From positions 1-46,759 of the forward strand of contig NZ_JAKVIM010000027.1 of NCBI RefSeq assembly GCF_022601715.1: a DNA stretch of 46,759 bases, read 5' to 3'. The notes under the pieces were generated by a model, which did not search any database, had not been told where the DNA came from, and saw only the letters and a list, made by a program, of their open reading frames with translations. The stretch is from Acinetobacter zhairuonensis (GTDB taxonomy: Bacteria > Pseudomonadota > Gammaproteobacteria > Pseudomonadales > Moraxellaceae). Below are positions 36,866 to 44,450 of the stretch, piece after piece. Both the position numbers and the translations under genes were made by a program. Each line of letters begins with the position of its first letter. Positions within the stretch are counted from its first letter, which is position 1.

Positions 36866-38304
36866 TGACCACGACGCGTCAGCCACAAGCAGAACAGGCA
36901 ACTCATGAGTTGCAACGCAAGCTCTCCAATCGTCATTTACAATTGATCGCAATTGGTGGAGCTATTGGTACAGGCTTATTTATGGGTTCAGGCAAAACTA
37001 TCTCTCTTGCTGGACCTTCAATTTTAATTATCTACATGATCATTGGCGGTATGTTTTTTTTCCTAATGCGTGCATTAGGTGAAATTTTGCTGTCCAATCT
37101 GCATTACAAATCTTTCATCGATATGGCACACGATTTAATAGGTCCTGCAGCGGGCTATTATATCGGCTGGTCGTATTGGCTCGGCTGGGTCTTGGTGGGC
37201 ATTGCTGACCTCGCTGCTATTATCAATTATCTAAATTTTTGGTTACCCCCAGATATGACCTTTACCCCTATGGGGCAGGCATTGATTAGTGTGGGCTGTG
37301 TATTATTGGTTCTTGGTCTAAATCTTTTAACGGTAAAGCTCTTTGGTGAAATTGAGTTTTGGTTTGCATTAATCAAAATTCTCGCCATTTTAGGCTTGAT
37401 TGTAATTGGTGGCTTTATGGTCTTCAGCCATTTTCAAGCACCGCAAGGTTCAGTTGCCAGCTTTAGTAATGTCTGGGCAAATGGCGGCATGTTTCCGAAA
37501 GGGACCAGCGGATTCTTGGCGGGCTTCCAGATTGCACTGTTTGCTTTTGTCGGTGTCGAACTGATTGGTACTATGGCGGCTGAAGCCAAAGACCCTGAAA
37601 AGAATCTCCCTAAAGCCGTAAATGCGATTCCAACCCGCATCATTTTGTTCTATGTATTGGCATTGTTTATTGTGATGTCGGTCACCCCATGGAATGAGAT
37701 TCCAGCGGATCAAAGTCCATTTGTGAGCTTATTCTTGCATGCAGGGATTGGTGGTGCCGCAGTGATTATGAATTTAGTAGTGCTATCTTCGGTAATGTCA
37801 TCCATGAATAGTGGTGTGTTCTCGACCAGCCGTATGCTCTACGGTCTATCCAAAGGTAGTCAGGCACCAAAAGCGTTGGGGGAGTTATCCAGCCGCGCTG
37901 TTCCAGCCAAAGGTTTACTGTTCTCCTGTATCTTCATTATGGCGGGTGCGGCATTGCAGTATTTCGTTCCAAATACTGTAGAAGCATTCACCTTGGCAAG
38001 TTCATTGTGTGTAATTCTGTTTATCAGCATTTGGAGCCTGATTATGGTGTGCTATTTACGCTACCGTAAACTGCGCCCTGAATTACATGCCAAGTCGAAG
38101 TTTAAAATGCCTGGTGGGGTCTGGATGTCTTACGTGGTATTGGTGTTCTTATTCTTCACCTTGGTCATTTTAAGTCTAGAGCCAGATACCTTACGCGCCT
38201 TAATCATTAGTCCGATTTGGCTGATTATTTTGGCAATTACGTATCGTGTGTTGTATTTACCTCGCGTGAAAAAGAGCATGTTAAAGCAACAGCTGGATAG
38301 CTAA
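36865..38304 (+). CDS. cycA: D-serine/D-alanine/glycine transporter CycA
   Basis: A 479-residue APC-superfamily permease with 12 hydrophobic segments. The first is the signature AIGGAIGTGLFMGSGKTISLAGPS at residues 30-54, and the family's GFQIALFAFVGVELIG segment is near residue 230. It imports D-alanine, D-serine and glycine by proton symport in the inner membrane. Its place at the end of the dad locus, after ridA, supports supplying D-alanine to DadA. AAGGA lies ten bases before the ATG. A leader with hairpins lies upstream, and a strong terminator follows. Confidence 0.92.
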   Translation: MTTTRQPQAEQATHELQRKLSNRHLQLIAIGGAIGTGLFMGSGKTISLAGPSILIIYMIIGGMFFFLMRALGEILLSNLHYKSFIDMAHDLIGPAAGYYIGWSYWLGWVLVGIADLAAIINYLNFWLPPDMTFTPMGQALISVGCVLLVLGLNLLTVKLFGEIEFWFALIKILAILGLIVIGGFMVFSHFQAPQGSVASFSNVWANGGMFPKGTSGFLAGFQIALFAFVGVELIGTMAAEAKDPEKNLPKAVNAIPTRIILFYVLALFIVMSVTPWNEIPADQSPFVSLFLHAGIGGAAVIMNLVVLSSVMSSMNSGVFSTSRMLYGLSKGSQAPKALGELSSRAVPAKGLLFSCIFIMAGAALQYFVPNTVEAFTLASSLCVILFISIWSLIMVCYLRYRKLRPELHAKSKFKMPGGVWMSYVVLVFLFFTLVILSLEPDTLRALIISPIWLIILAITYRVLYLPRVKKSMLKQQLDS

Positions 38305-38332
38305 CCTATCCATCATTGATGCTCCGAACGAT

Positions 38333-38367
38333 AAAGAAGGCCTTGTTTAAACCAGGGCCTTCTTTTT
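38333..38367 (+). terminator. Terminator of cycA
   Basis: Ten-base-pair stem AAAGAAGGCC/GGCCTTCTTT, 13-base loop, then T run. Confidence 0.92.
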
Positions 38368-38490
38368 GTCTAAACGGAATCAATAGCTTCGAATGAAGTG
38401 TTCGATAATTGTATGATTTTAGGCTTAAAAGCTATTTTAAACGTGTGCTTTGACATTAAATGAGGCACTTTAAAATTTTAACAATCGTTT

Positions 38491-39597
38491 ATGCGTAATT
38501 ATAAAATTGACCTCCTGCGTGGAGTTTCTATTCTTTTGGTGCTGATTCACCATTTCAATATTCCGTATAAATTGCACGATACATTTTTGGGTATCCAGAT
38601 AGGTGGTGAAAGTCTGAGTACCTTGATTGCACGAAATGGCAATTATGGTGTGACCATGTTTTTTGTCATTTCTGGTTTTTTAATTACCCAACACACCATC
38701 CAGCGTAGCGGGTCTTTGGCACAGATTCGGCTGGAAGATTTTTATATTCGGCGTATTGCTCGAATTCTGCCGTGTCTGGTGCTATTGGTGGCAATCGTCA
38801 CCGTACTGGGGGCTTTGGGAGTACCACCTTTTATTAATCAGTCTCCCAATGGTGTAGAGGTGTCCTATGCGGTAACCGTGCTCTCTGCTTTTAGCTTTTG
38901 GATGAACCTGCTGATTATTGAATACGGCTGGGTCAATTATGCTTTGGGGGTGTTGTGGTCTTTATCGGTTGAAGAAGTCTTCTATGTAGCATTTCCTGTA
39001 CTGTGTTTAGTACTTGGTCGAGGCAAAGGCTTTATTGCTTTTCTGCTCATTATCATCGCGTATGCACCATATTTTCGTGCTCTACATTTTGGGGATGCAA
39101 GCGGGGCGTATCTGTATCATTATTTTTCCAGCTTTGATGGAATTGCGATTGGCTGTCTGACTGCAATTTATGCTCAGTCTTATAAAGGGGCGATTCGTCA
39201 TCAAAAGGTGATGCTTACAGTGATTGTATTTTTGATGGTCGTTTTGTATTTTTATGCGCCAATCAAAGAAGTGAGCACTTGGGCGATTAGTGTGTTTGCG
39301 CTACTTACGGCATTGTTATTGTTATGCTTTCAGAAGAACCAAAATCATAAGCCTACTTCATTTGTGGCAAAGGGTTTGATCTGGATGGGGCAGCGTAGTT
39401 ATGAAATGTATCTGTTTCATTTGATTGTTTTGGGTTTAATCAAAGCGGTGTATTTCCCAAAAGAAACGCTAGTGGCTGAAAAATTAATATTGTTGCCTGT
39501 TTATTTTATTGCAGTGTTTATTTTGAGTTGGGCGATTGAAAAATATTATTCGGTTCCGCTCAATGTAAAAATTCGCCAATATTGGTTAGGCTCTTAA
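38491..39597 (+). CDS. Acyltransferase family 3 (OafA/YrhL-like)
   Basis: A 368-residue inner-membrane protein with about ten hydrophobic segments. The family's motifs are present: IDLLRGVSILLVLIHHFNIPY at the start, with the conserved catalytic-type His near residue 21; MFFVISGFLITQ (FFVxSGFL) near residue 56; and a RIARILPCLV patch (RRxxRIxP). Such enzymes O-acetylate or acylate cell-surface polysaccharides. There is no SGNH domain. No polysaccharide cluster is adjacent, so the acceptor is unknown. It has its own upstream region after the cycA terminator. Confidence 0.88.
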   Translation: MRNYKIDLLRGVSILLVLIHHFNIPYKLHDTFLGIQIGGESLSTLIARNGNYGVTMFFVISGFLITQHTIQRSGSLAQIRLEDFYIRRIARILPCLVLLVAIVTVLGALGVPPFINQSPNGVEVSYAVTVLSAFSFWMNLLIIEYGWVNYALGVLWSLSVEEVFYVAFPVLCLVLGRGKGFIAFLLIIIAYAPYFRALHFGDASGAYLYHYFSSFDGIAIGCLTAIYAQSYKGAIRHQKVMLTVIVFLMVVLYFYAPIKEVSTWAISVFALLTALLLLCFQKNQNHKPTSFVAKGLIWMGQRSYEMYLFHLIVLGLIKAVYFPKETLVAEKLILLPVYFIAVFILSWAIEKYYSVPLNVKIRQYWLGS

Positions 39598-39635
39598 TCT
39601 TGATTGCTAAATATACTATTGATTTTTTCAGACAT

Positions 39636-39666
39636 AAAAAGCCCCGAATCAATCGGGGCTTTTTAT
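39636..39666. terminator. Bidirectional terminator between the acyltransferase and hemJ
   Basis: Stem AAAAAGCCCCGA/TCGGGGCTTTTT around loop ATCAA; A- and T-runs on both sides serve both converging genes. Confidence 0.93.
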
Positions 39667-39676
39667 TTGATGGATT

Positions 39677-40132
39677 TTAAAATGTTGGTTTAACCACCAC
39701 TAAAATCACCACGGTAAACAAAATCAAGGTTGGCATTTCATTAAAGAAGCGCCAGAACTTATGCGATTTATAGTGCGCATTGCCAATCAGTTTTTTGCGG
39801 TAGTAACCACAGATAAAGTGGTAAATCACCAAAAGTCCAACCAAGCCGACTTTCAAGTAAAACCAGAGTGCTTCGTGATAGTGGCGCGTCGCATCACCCC
39901 AATCTACCAAGAAATGTGCCGTTATTAGCGTAGCAATCATGGATGGCCACATAATACCGCGGTATAACTTGCGTTCCATCACTTCAAAGCGCTGATGACT
40001 TACGACATCTTCACTCATGGCATGATAGACATATAAACGAGGGAGGTAGAAGAGTGCAGCGAACCAACAAACGACTGCAATGATATGTAATGCTTTTACC
40101 CAAAGGAAAGCATCAGAAGGAGCATCCATCAA
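39677..40132 (-). CDS. hemJ: Protoporphyrinogen oxidase HemJ
   Basis: A 151-residue inner-membrane protein with four or five helices, matching HemJ (formerly UPF0093), the third type of protoporphyrinogen IX oxidase, the penultimate step of haem synthesis. Conserved histidines occur in KALHIIAVVCWFAALFYLPR and YVYHAM, with MERKLY and the segment LWFYLKVGLVGLLVIYHF. Acinetobacter is among the groups using HemJ instead of HemG/HemY, so the finding fits the host. It lies downstream of fabB on the same strand, 73 bases away, with a perfect hairpin between. Confidence 0.92.
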   Translation of the reverse strand: MMDAPSDAFLWVKALHIIAVVCWFAALFYLPRLYVYHAMSEDVVSHQRFEVMERKLYRGIMWPSMIATLITAHFLVDWGDATRHYHEALWFYLKVGLVGLLVIYHFICGYYRKKLIGNAHYKSHKFWRFFNEMPTLILFTVVILVVVKPTF

Positions 40133-40160
40133 TTCACCCTATTAAGGGCAGTGTGGAAAG

Positions 40161-40194
40161 TTGATCATTCACCGCATCAGCAATGAATGATCAA
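40161..40194 (-). other. Hairpin between fabB and hemJ
   Basis: Perfect 11-base-pair stem TTGATCATTCA/TGAATGATCAA around a 12-base loop. On the minus strand no T run follows, so it is not a standard terminator. It may protect or process the fabB-hemJ mRNA. Confidence 0.55.
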
Positions 40195-40205
40195 GATTTC
40201 TTAAA

Positions 40206-41435
40206 TTAGCCTTCCCATTTTTTGAAAATGAGACAAGCATTTACACCGCCAAAACCGAAACTGTTACTCATCACAGTATTCAATTTTGTATCACGTTTTT
40301 CAAGTACGATATCAAATGGTTTTGCGCCTTCATCAAGTTCGGTCACGTTGATATTTGGAGCAATAAAGTCATTTTGCATCATAAGAACAGAGTAAATCGC
40401 TTCTTGAACACCCGCTGCACCCAAGCTGTGACCTGTCATTGATTTGGTTGAGCTAAGCGGAGGGACTTGACCTTCACCAAACGCACGTTCCATAGCCAAC
40501 AATTCAGTCACGTCACCAGCAGGGGTAGACGTACCATGTGTATTCACATAGTCAATCTTGTCTACGCCGTGTTGTTTCGCTTCTTCAAGTGCCATAAGTA
40601 CACAACGTGTTGCACCTTCACCAGATGGTGCAACCATGTCTGCACCGTCACTGTTTGCTGCATAAGCCACGACTTCAGCTAAAATGTTGGCACCACGTGC
40701 TTGAGCGTGCTCAAGTGATTCAAGTACCACGAAACCGCCACCGCCAGCAATCACGAAACCATCGCGGTCAGCTGAATATGGACGTGACGCTGTTTCAGGT
40801 GTGTCGTTGTATTTCGAGCAAAGCGCACCCATTGCATCAAACAATAAGCTTTGTGACCAGTGATCTTCTTCACCGCCACCCGCAAGCATCAAGTCTTGTT
40901 TACCGAGTTGAATTAAGTTGTAAGCATAACCAATCGCATCTGCAGAAGTTGCACAAGCACTGGTAATGGTGTGTGCAACACCTTGCATTTTGAATGCAAC
41001 ACCCACGTTAGCCGTAATCGTGTTCGACATGTTACGTGGTACGAAGAAAGGACCAACTTTACGCGCACCTTTAGTGTCGAGTAATTCTTTCATTTCAATC
41101 ACAGAAGCAGTTGAACCGCCACCTGAACCACCTGCGATACCATAGCGTGGGTTACCGCCAATTTGTTCTGCTGTCAAACCAGCATTTTCAACTGCAGCCA
41201 CTGCGGCGTTATAGGCATACATCGCACACACGCCCATAAAGCGTTTTAATTTACGGTCAATGTGATCGAAATCTTGTTCTGCTGCAGCACTGATGTGACT
41301 TTTGAAATTAAGTTCAGCATAAGTCGGGTTGAAACGTGTTCCAGAAATCCCGTTTTGCAATGAATGAGTGACATCTTCTAAAGTGTTACCGATACATGAG
41401 TTGATGCCCATACCAGTAATAACAACACGTTTCAT
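40206..41435 (-). CDS. fabB: 3-oxoacyl-ACP synthase I, FabB-type
   Basis: A 409-residue beta-ketoacyl-ACP synthase that elongates fatty acids by Claisen condensation. The Cys-His-His triad is complete: Cys161 in TSACATS, His300 in NTHGTSTP and His336 in MTGHSLGAAG, with Lys331 in SSTKSMTGH. FabB rather than FabF is favoured by overall length and the MKRVVITGMGINSCIG opening; this branch is needed for unsaturated fatty acids in E. coli, but fabA is not adjacent here. A seven-base dyad lies about 110 bases upstream of the start. Confidence 0.93.
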   Translation of the reverse strand: MKRVVITGMGINSCIGNTLEDVTHSLQNGISGTRFNPTYAELNFKSHISAAAEQDFDHIDRKLKRFMGVCAMYAYNAAVAAVENAGLTAEQIGGNPRYGIAGGSGGGSTASVIEMKELLDTKGARKVGPFFVPRNMSNTITANVGVAFKMQGVAHTITSACATSADAIGYAYNLIQLGKQDLMLAGGGEEDHWSQSLLFDAMGALCSKYNDTPETASRPYSADRDGFVIAGGGGFVVLESLEHAQARGANILAEVVAYAANSDGADMVAPSGEGATRCVLMALEEAKQHGVDKIDYVNTHGTSTPAGDVTELLAMERAFGEGQVPPLSSTKSMTGHSLGAAGVQEAIYSVLMMQNDFIAPNINVTELDEGAKPFDIVLEKRDTKLNTVMSNSFGFGGVNACLIFKKWEG

Positions 41436-41540
41436 CTACAGATCCCTTATATGGTGATATTTTGCGTGACTGTATGCAGTCAGGGGAGAGCCTTTATGCT
41501 ACAAGTCTTCATATGTTTGATTTGAACTCATAATAGCAGA

Positions 41541-41557
41541 AAGAATTTTGAATTCTT
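41541..41557. promoter_or_regulatory. Dyad in the fabB/EcsC divergent region
   Basis: Perfect repeat AAGAATT-TTG-AATTCTT. It lies 106 bases upstream of fabB and 150 bases before the EcsC-family gene. It may be an operator; AT-rich dyads arise by chance, so support is low. Confidence 0.3.
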
Positions 41558-41706
41558 ATGGCAAATATGATGCGTATTTGGAACAGGAGAAAAAAGCCGA
41601 TTTGAGCAAACTTCTTAACTAAAAGAAACAGTTTGATGTTGAGATAAACTTAGACTATACCTAGTATTTAGCGAGAAATGAAAGAATTGAACAAGAAGGG
41701 TCAAGA

Positions 41707-43143
41707 ATGACAGAAGCTAATAATAAACAATCAACAGGATTCCTCTCAAATGCCTTTGGGGTGGCTAAAAAGCTCAGCCAAACAGGAATTGATGTTTTGC
41801 AACATGTTGCACCAGGCTCTGTGGCTGCCTATCCGCAAGGTGCGGGAAATTCAGCTTTTATTGAAGGAAAAGCAGATTCAAAATTGGCTTTTGATAAGAA
41901 AAAATATCAAGATGCACAACAGATTTTACGCGAGCACTTACCGCAAGTTTCTCGCCAGCTTTTAGGCAGACATTATTCCAAAGTGAATAATGTGGCGAGT
42001 TTTGTCGCACCACAATATACAGATAAAATTAGCGATTACTTTTTTGAACGCTTGAATGCTTTTAGTTCTGATATTAGCTCGGTGGATGATGTTCTAGATC
42101 AGGCGGGAGTCAAAGATCTTGAAACACTGACCCAGGATGTAGATCGATCTAAGCGGATCAGTCAGGCTTTGGCTGAACAGAATAAATGGATAGCTTCTTT
42201 ACAAGGCATGCTTACGGGAGCTACGGGTACCCTTGGTTCAAGTGTTGATATTCCACTGTCTTTAATTTTGTCTTTACGAACCATTTATCAAGTGGGTCGT
42301 GCTTATGGTTTCGAACTGAATAAGGACACCGAGCAAGATATCGTCCAGTTTATTTTTAAACAAATTGATCTGGGACTTATCGCTGAAAAGCAAACCTTGT
42401 TGATGGCATTAAAAGCCTTATCACAGATGTTACAAACGCATGATATTGGTCAGTTACAACATTTACTTGGTTCGAGTAACGACATTGAGACACTGAAAAA
42501 GTGGCTGCACAATGAACAAGGCGACTACAAATGGGCTTGGATGAATAAAATTCCAAACTATGCGTTCTTAAGTAAACTAACTCCCGTTGCAGGTGCGACT
42601 TTAAGTGCGGTGTATAGCTGGAAATTGATTGAAGATGTCAATCAAAAAGCCCAAGTAGTATTTGCACAGGCGCGACAATACATTCAGCAGCATAAAGATG
42701 TTGAGCTTTCAGTGGTAACCGCTTACGAGCGTTCATTGGTTTTGTTGGCGCAGGCAGCACCTAAATTACTCACTGAAACCGTACAGCCAAGCTTGGTTGA
42801 AGCTGAGTCATTCAATGATGCAACTGAAGTGACACTGGATAATCATCAAAATATTGCCAAGGTTCGAGTTAAGCGAAAAACTGCCGCCAAACCAAGAGAT
42901 GACACTGCTCAACAACAGAAAATAGAAGAGGGGCTGGAAAAATTAGCGGGTGATTTGGTCGAACCGCATGACAAAGTCCAACAACAATCCGCATTATCGC
43001 CTCAAGCGTTAGAGGTCATGGTGGATGGTGCTGTAGAGCAGATTGAAAATCCTTTGGCAGAGCCAGTTGTTGCAGCAAAACGTCCGCGCAAGACGCCTGC
43101 AAAAAGGGTTACAAAAAAGACCACACCACCGACTGAACAGTAA
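41707..43143 (+). CDS. EcsC-family protein with basic C-terminal tail
   Basis: A 478-residue protein. An EcsC-type helical domain covers about residues 60-350 (LTGATGTLGSSVDIPLSLILSLRTIYQVGRAYGFEL, TLLMALKALSQML, SKLTPVAGATLSAVYSWKLIEDVNQKAQVVFAQARQY). The last 80 residues are polar, with two basic patches (KVRVKRKTAAKPR, and KRPRKTPAKRVTKK at the end) in a low-complexity context. EcsC proteins are linked to membrane-associated secretion or processing in Bacillus, but the family function in Gram-negatives is unknown. The basic tail could bind membrane lipids or nucleic acid. It stands alone before the str operon. Confidence 0.8.
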   Translation: MTEANNKQSTGFLSNAFGVAKKLSQTGIDVLQHVAPGSVAAYPQGAGNSAFIEGKADSKLAFDKKKYQDAQQILREHLPQVSRQLLGRHYSKVNNVASFVAPQYTDKISDYFFERLNAFSSDISSVDDVLDQAGVKDLETLTQDVDRSKRISQALAEQNKWIASLQGMLTGATGTLGSSVDIPLSLILSLRTIYQVGRAYGFELNKDTEQDIVQFIFKQIDLGLIAEKQTLLMALKALSQMLQTHDIGQLQHLLGSSNDIETLKKWLHNEQGDYKWAWMNKIPNYAFLSKLTPVAGATLSAVYSWKLIEDVNQKAQVVFAQARQYIQQHKDVELSVVTAYERSLVLLAQAAPKLLTETVQPSLVEAESFNDATEVTLDNHQNIAKVRVKRKTAAKPRDDTAQQQKIEEGLEKLAGDLVEPHDKVQQQSALSPQALEVMVDGAVEQIENPLAEPVVAAKRPRKTPAKRVTKKTTPPTEQ

Positions 43144-43210
43144 ATACCGAAAAGTGTTTAAAAAATGGCAAGAAAAGCTGAAAGCCTGATGGATTGGTGC
43201 TTTGCTTAGG

Positions 43211-43239
43211 TTGACCATTTTTGCATCTTGACTTACAAT
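43211..43239 (+). promoter_or_regulatory. Sigma-70 promoter of the str operon
   Basis: TTGACC (43211-43216), 17-base spacer, TACAAT (43234-43239). The predicted start is near 43246, at the foot of the following hairpin. Confidence 0.72.
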
Positions 43240-43244
43240 TGCAT

Positions 43245-43277
43245 GCCCTCAAAAAGTAGTATTTTTTGGGGCTTTTT
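43245..43277 (+). terminator. Hairpin and T run at the 5' end of the str transcript
   Basis: GCCC...AAAAA pairs with TTTTT...GGGC (43245-43272), with two weak positions, followed by TTTTT. It either ends readthrough from the EcsC gene or forms a 5' stem or early attenuator on the str mRNA, since the predicted start lies at its base. Confidence 0.55.
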
Positions 43278-43297
43278 ATTAACGGGAGAATTGCCAT

Positions 43298-43672
43298 ATG
43301 GCAACAACAAATCAGTTGATCCGTAAGGGTCGTACGACTTTAGTTGAAAAATCTAAAGTTCCTGCGTTGAAGGCTTGTCCACAACGTCGTGGTGTTTGTA
43401 CACGTGTTTACACAACTACACCTAAAAAACCTAACTCAGCAATGCGTAAAGTTTGCCGTGTTCGCTTAACTTCTGGTTTTGAAGTTTCTAGCTACATCGG
43501 TGGTGAAGGCCATAACCTACAAGAGCACAGTGTTGTTCTTATCCGTGGTGGTCGTGTTAAAGACTTACCAGGTGTACGTTACCATACCGTTCGTGGTTCT
43601 TTAGACTGTGCTGGTGTTAAAGATCGTAACCAGTCACGTTCTAAATACGGTACTAAACGTCCTAAGAAATAA
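43298..43672 (+). CDS. rpsL: 30S ribosomal protein S12
   Basis: S12, 124 residues: controls decoding fidelity at the A site. The conserved [16 protein letters not shown] and [21 protein letters not shown] stretches are intact. At the classical streptomycin-resistance positions the sequence shows Lys in PKKPNS and Lys in GGRVKDLPG, the susceptible type. A GGGAG site precedes the ATG. Its stop codon is enclosed by a small hairpin (43670-43685). Confidence 0.99.
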   Translation: MATTNQLIRKGRTTLVEKSKVPALKACPQRRGVCTRVYTTTPKKPNSAMRKVCRVRLTSGFEVSSYIGGEGHNLQEHSVVLIRGGRVKDLPGVRYHTVRGSLDCAGVKDRNQSRSKYGTKRPKK

Positions 43673-43685
43673 TCTTTCGAGATTA
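43670..43685 (+). other. Mini-hairpin enclosing the rpsL stop codon
   Basis: TAATCT-TTCG-AGATTA: a six-base-pair stem with a TTCG tetraloop whose first three bases are the TAA stop of rpsL. Confidence 0.55.
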
Positions 43686-43777
43686 ACTTCTTAGTTCGCT
43701 AGAACTGCAATCCTTTATCGTCTCGCTTGTCTGATTTCTGCATTTATTTTGTGAAATTCAAGCGACGTGTAGTAAGG

Positions 43778-43831
43778 CCAGCGAAAGTACATGACACTTT
43801 GTACTACTGCTGGATTAACCTGAAGTGTCAT
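43778..43831 (+). promoter_or_regulatory. Two alternative folds before rpsG (possible S7 autoregulation site)
   Basis: Fold A pairs CCAGC (43778-43782) with GCTGG (43809-43813) and AGTAC (43786-43790) with GTACT (43801-43805). Fold B pairs ATGACACTT (43791-43799) with AAGTGTCAT (43823-43831), a perfect nine-base stem that cannot coexist with an ordinary fold A. Fold B ends close to the rpsG ribosome binding region. In E. coli S7 binds the rpsL-rpsG gap to repress translation, so this may be the local equivalent; the sequence here is not E. coli's. Confidence 0.5.
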
Positions 43832-43849
43832 ATCTATAGGTAGTTTAAA

Positions 43850-44320
43850 ATGCCAAGACGTCGCGTAGTTGCTGCTCGTGAAATCCTTCCGGATCCTAAG
43901 TTCAGTAGCCAAACAATCGCTAAATTCATGAACCACGTAATGCAAGATGGTAAAAAATCTATTGCTGAAAGTATCGTTTACGGTGCTTTAGACCGCGTTC
44001 AAGAAAAAAACAAAGTAGACCCAGTTGAATTTTTTGAAGCTACGCTTGAAAAAGTTCGTCCTATGGTTGAAGTAAAAGCACGCCGCGTTGGTGGTGCTAC
44101 TTATCAAGTACCTATGGAAGTACGCCCATCCCGTCGTACTGCCTTGGCTATGCGTTGGTTAGTAGATGCTGCTGCTAAGCGTTCTGAAAAAACTATGGCT
44201 TTACGTCTTGCTGGTGAGTTGCTTGATGCAGCTGAAGGTAAAGGCGCAGCGGTTAAAAAGCGTGAAGACGTGCATCGTATGGCTGAAGCCAACAAAGCAT
44301 TCTCACACTACCGCTTCTAA
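43850..44320 (+). CDS. rpsG: 30S ribosomal protein S7
   Basis: S7, 156 residues: the primary binding protein of the 16S 3' domain and head assembly. The start [18 protein letters not shown] and the helix [15 protein letters not shown] are conserved, as is the [19 protein letters not shown] segment. AGGTAG precedes the ATG. It lies 177 bases after rpsL, longer than the usual gap, filled by alternative hairpins. Confidence 0.99.
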   Translation: MPRRRVVAAREILPDPKFSSQTIAKFMNHVMQDGKKSIAESIVYGALDRVQEKNKVDPVEFFEATLEKVRPMVEVKARRVGGATYQVPMEVRPSRRTALAMRWLVDAAAKRSEKTMALRLAGELLDAAEGKGAAVKKREDVHRMAEANKAFSHYRF

Positions 44321-44323
44321 GCG
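44312..44323 (+). other. Mini-hairpin enclosing the rpsG stop codon
   Basis: CGCT-TCTA-AGCG: a four-base stem. The TAA stop at 44318-44320 lies in the loop and 3' arm. Weaker than the rpsL and fusA versions. Confidence 0.4.
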
Positions 44324-44325
44324 AC

Positions 44326-44422
44326 TAAAACAGCCCCTATTCAGGAGGGTGATAGTTTGGCTTACGCTAGATTGTCATCGAATCGCTTTAAGCTGTTCGT
44401 CAGCTTAAAGCGTCCTGTTTTA
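44326..44422 (+). promoter_or_regulatory. Closed hairpin structure between rpsG and fusA
   Basis: A perfect 12-base-pair hairpin CGCTTTAAGCTG/CAGCTTAAAGCG (44384-44412, loop TTCGT) is enclosed by a long-range pair TAAAACAG/CTGTTTTA (44326-44333 with 44415-44422). No T run follows the hairpin, so it is a processing or stability element rather than a terminator. Confidence 0.5.
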
Positions 44423-44450
44423 AACAACAAATTTAGGAATGCAAGAAATC

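Noticed and set aside
44343..44400. Shine-Dalgarno AGGAGG followed by a TTG ORF that runs into fusA
   Set aside because: Spacing is good but the start is TTG, the ORF overlaps fusA out of frame, and the AGGAGG can be explained by pairing with CCCCT just upstream.
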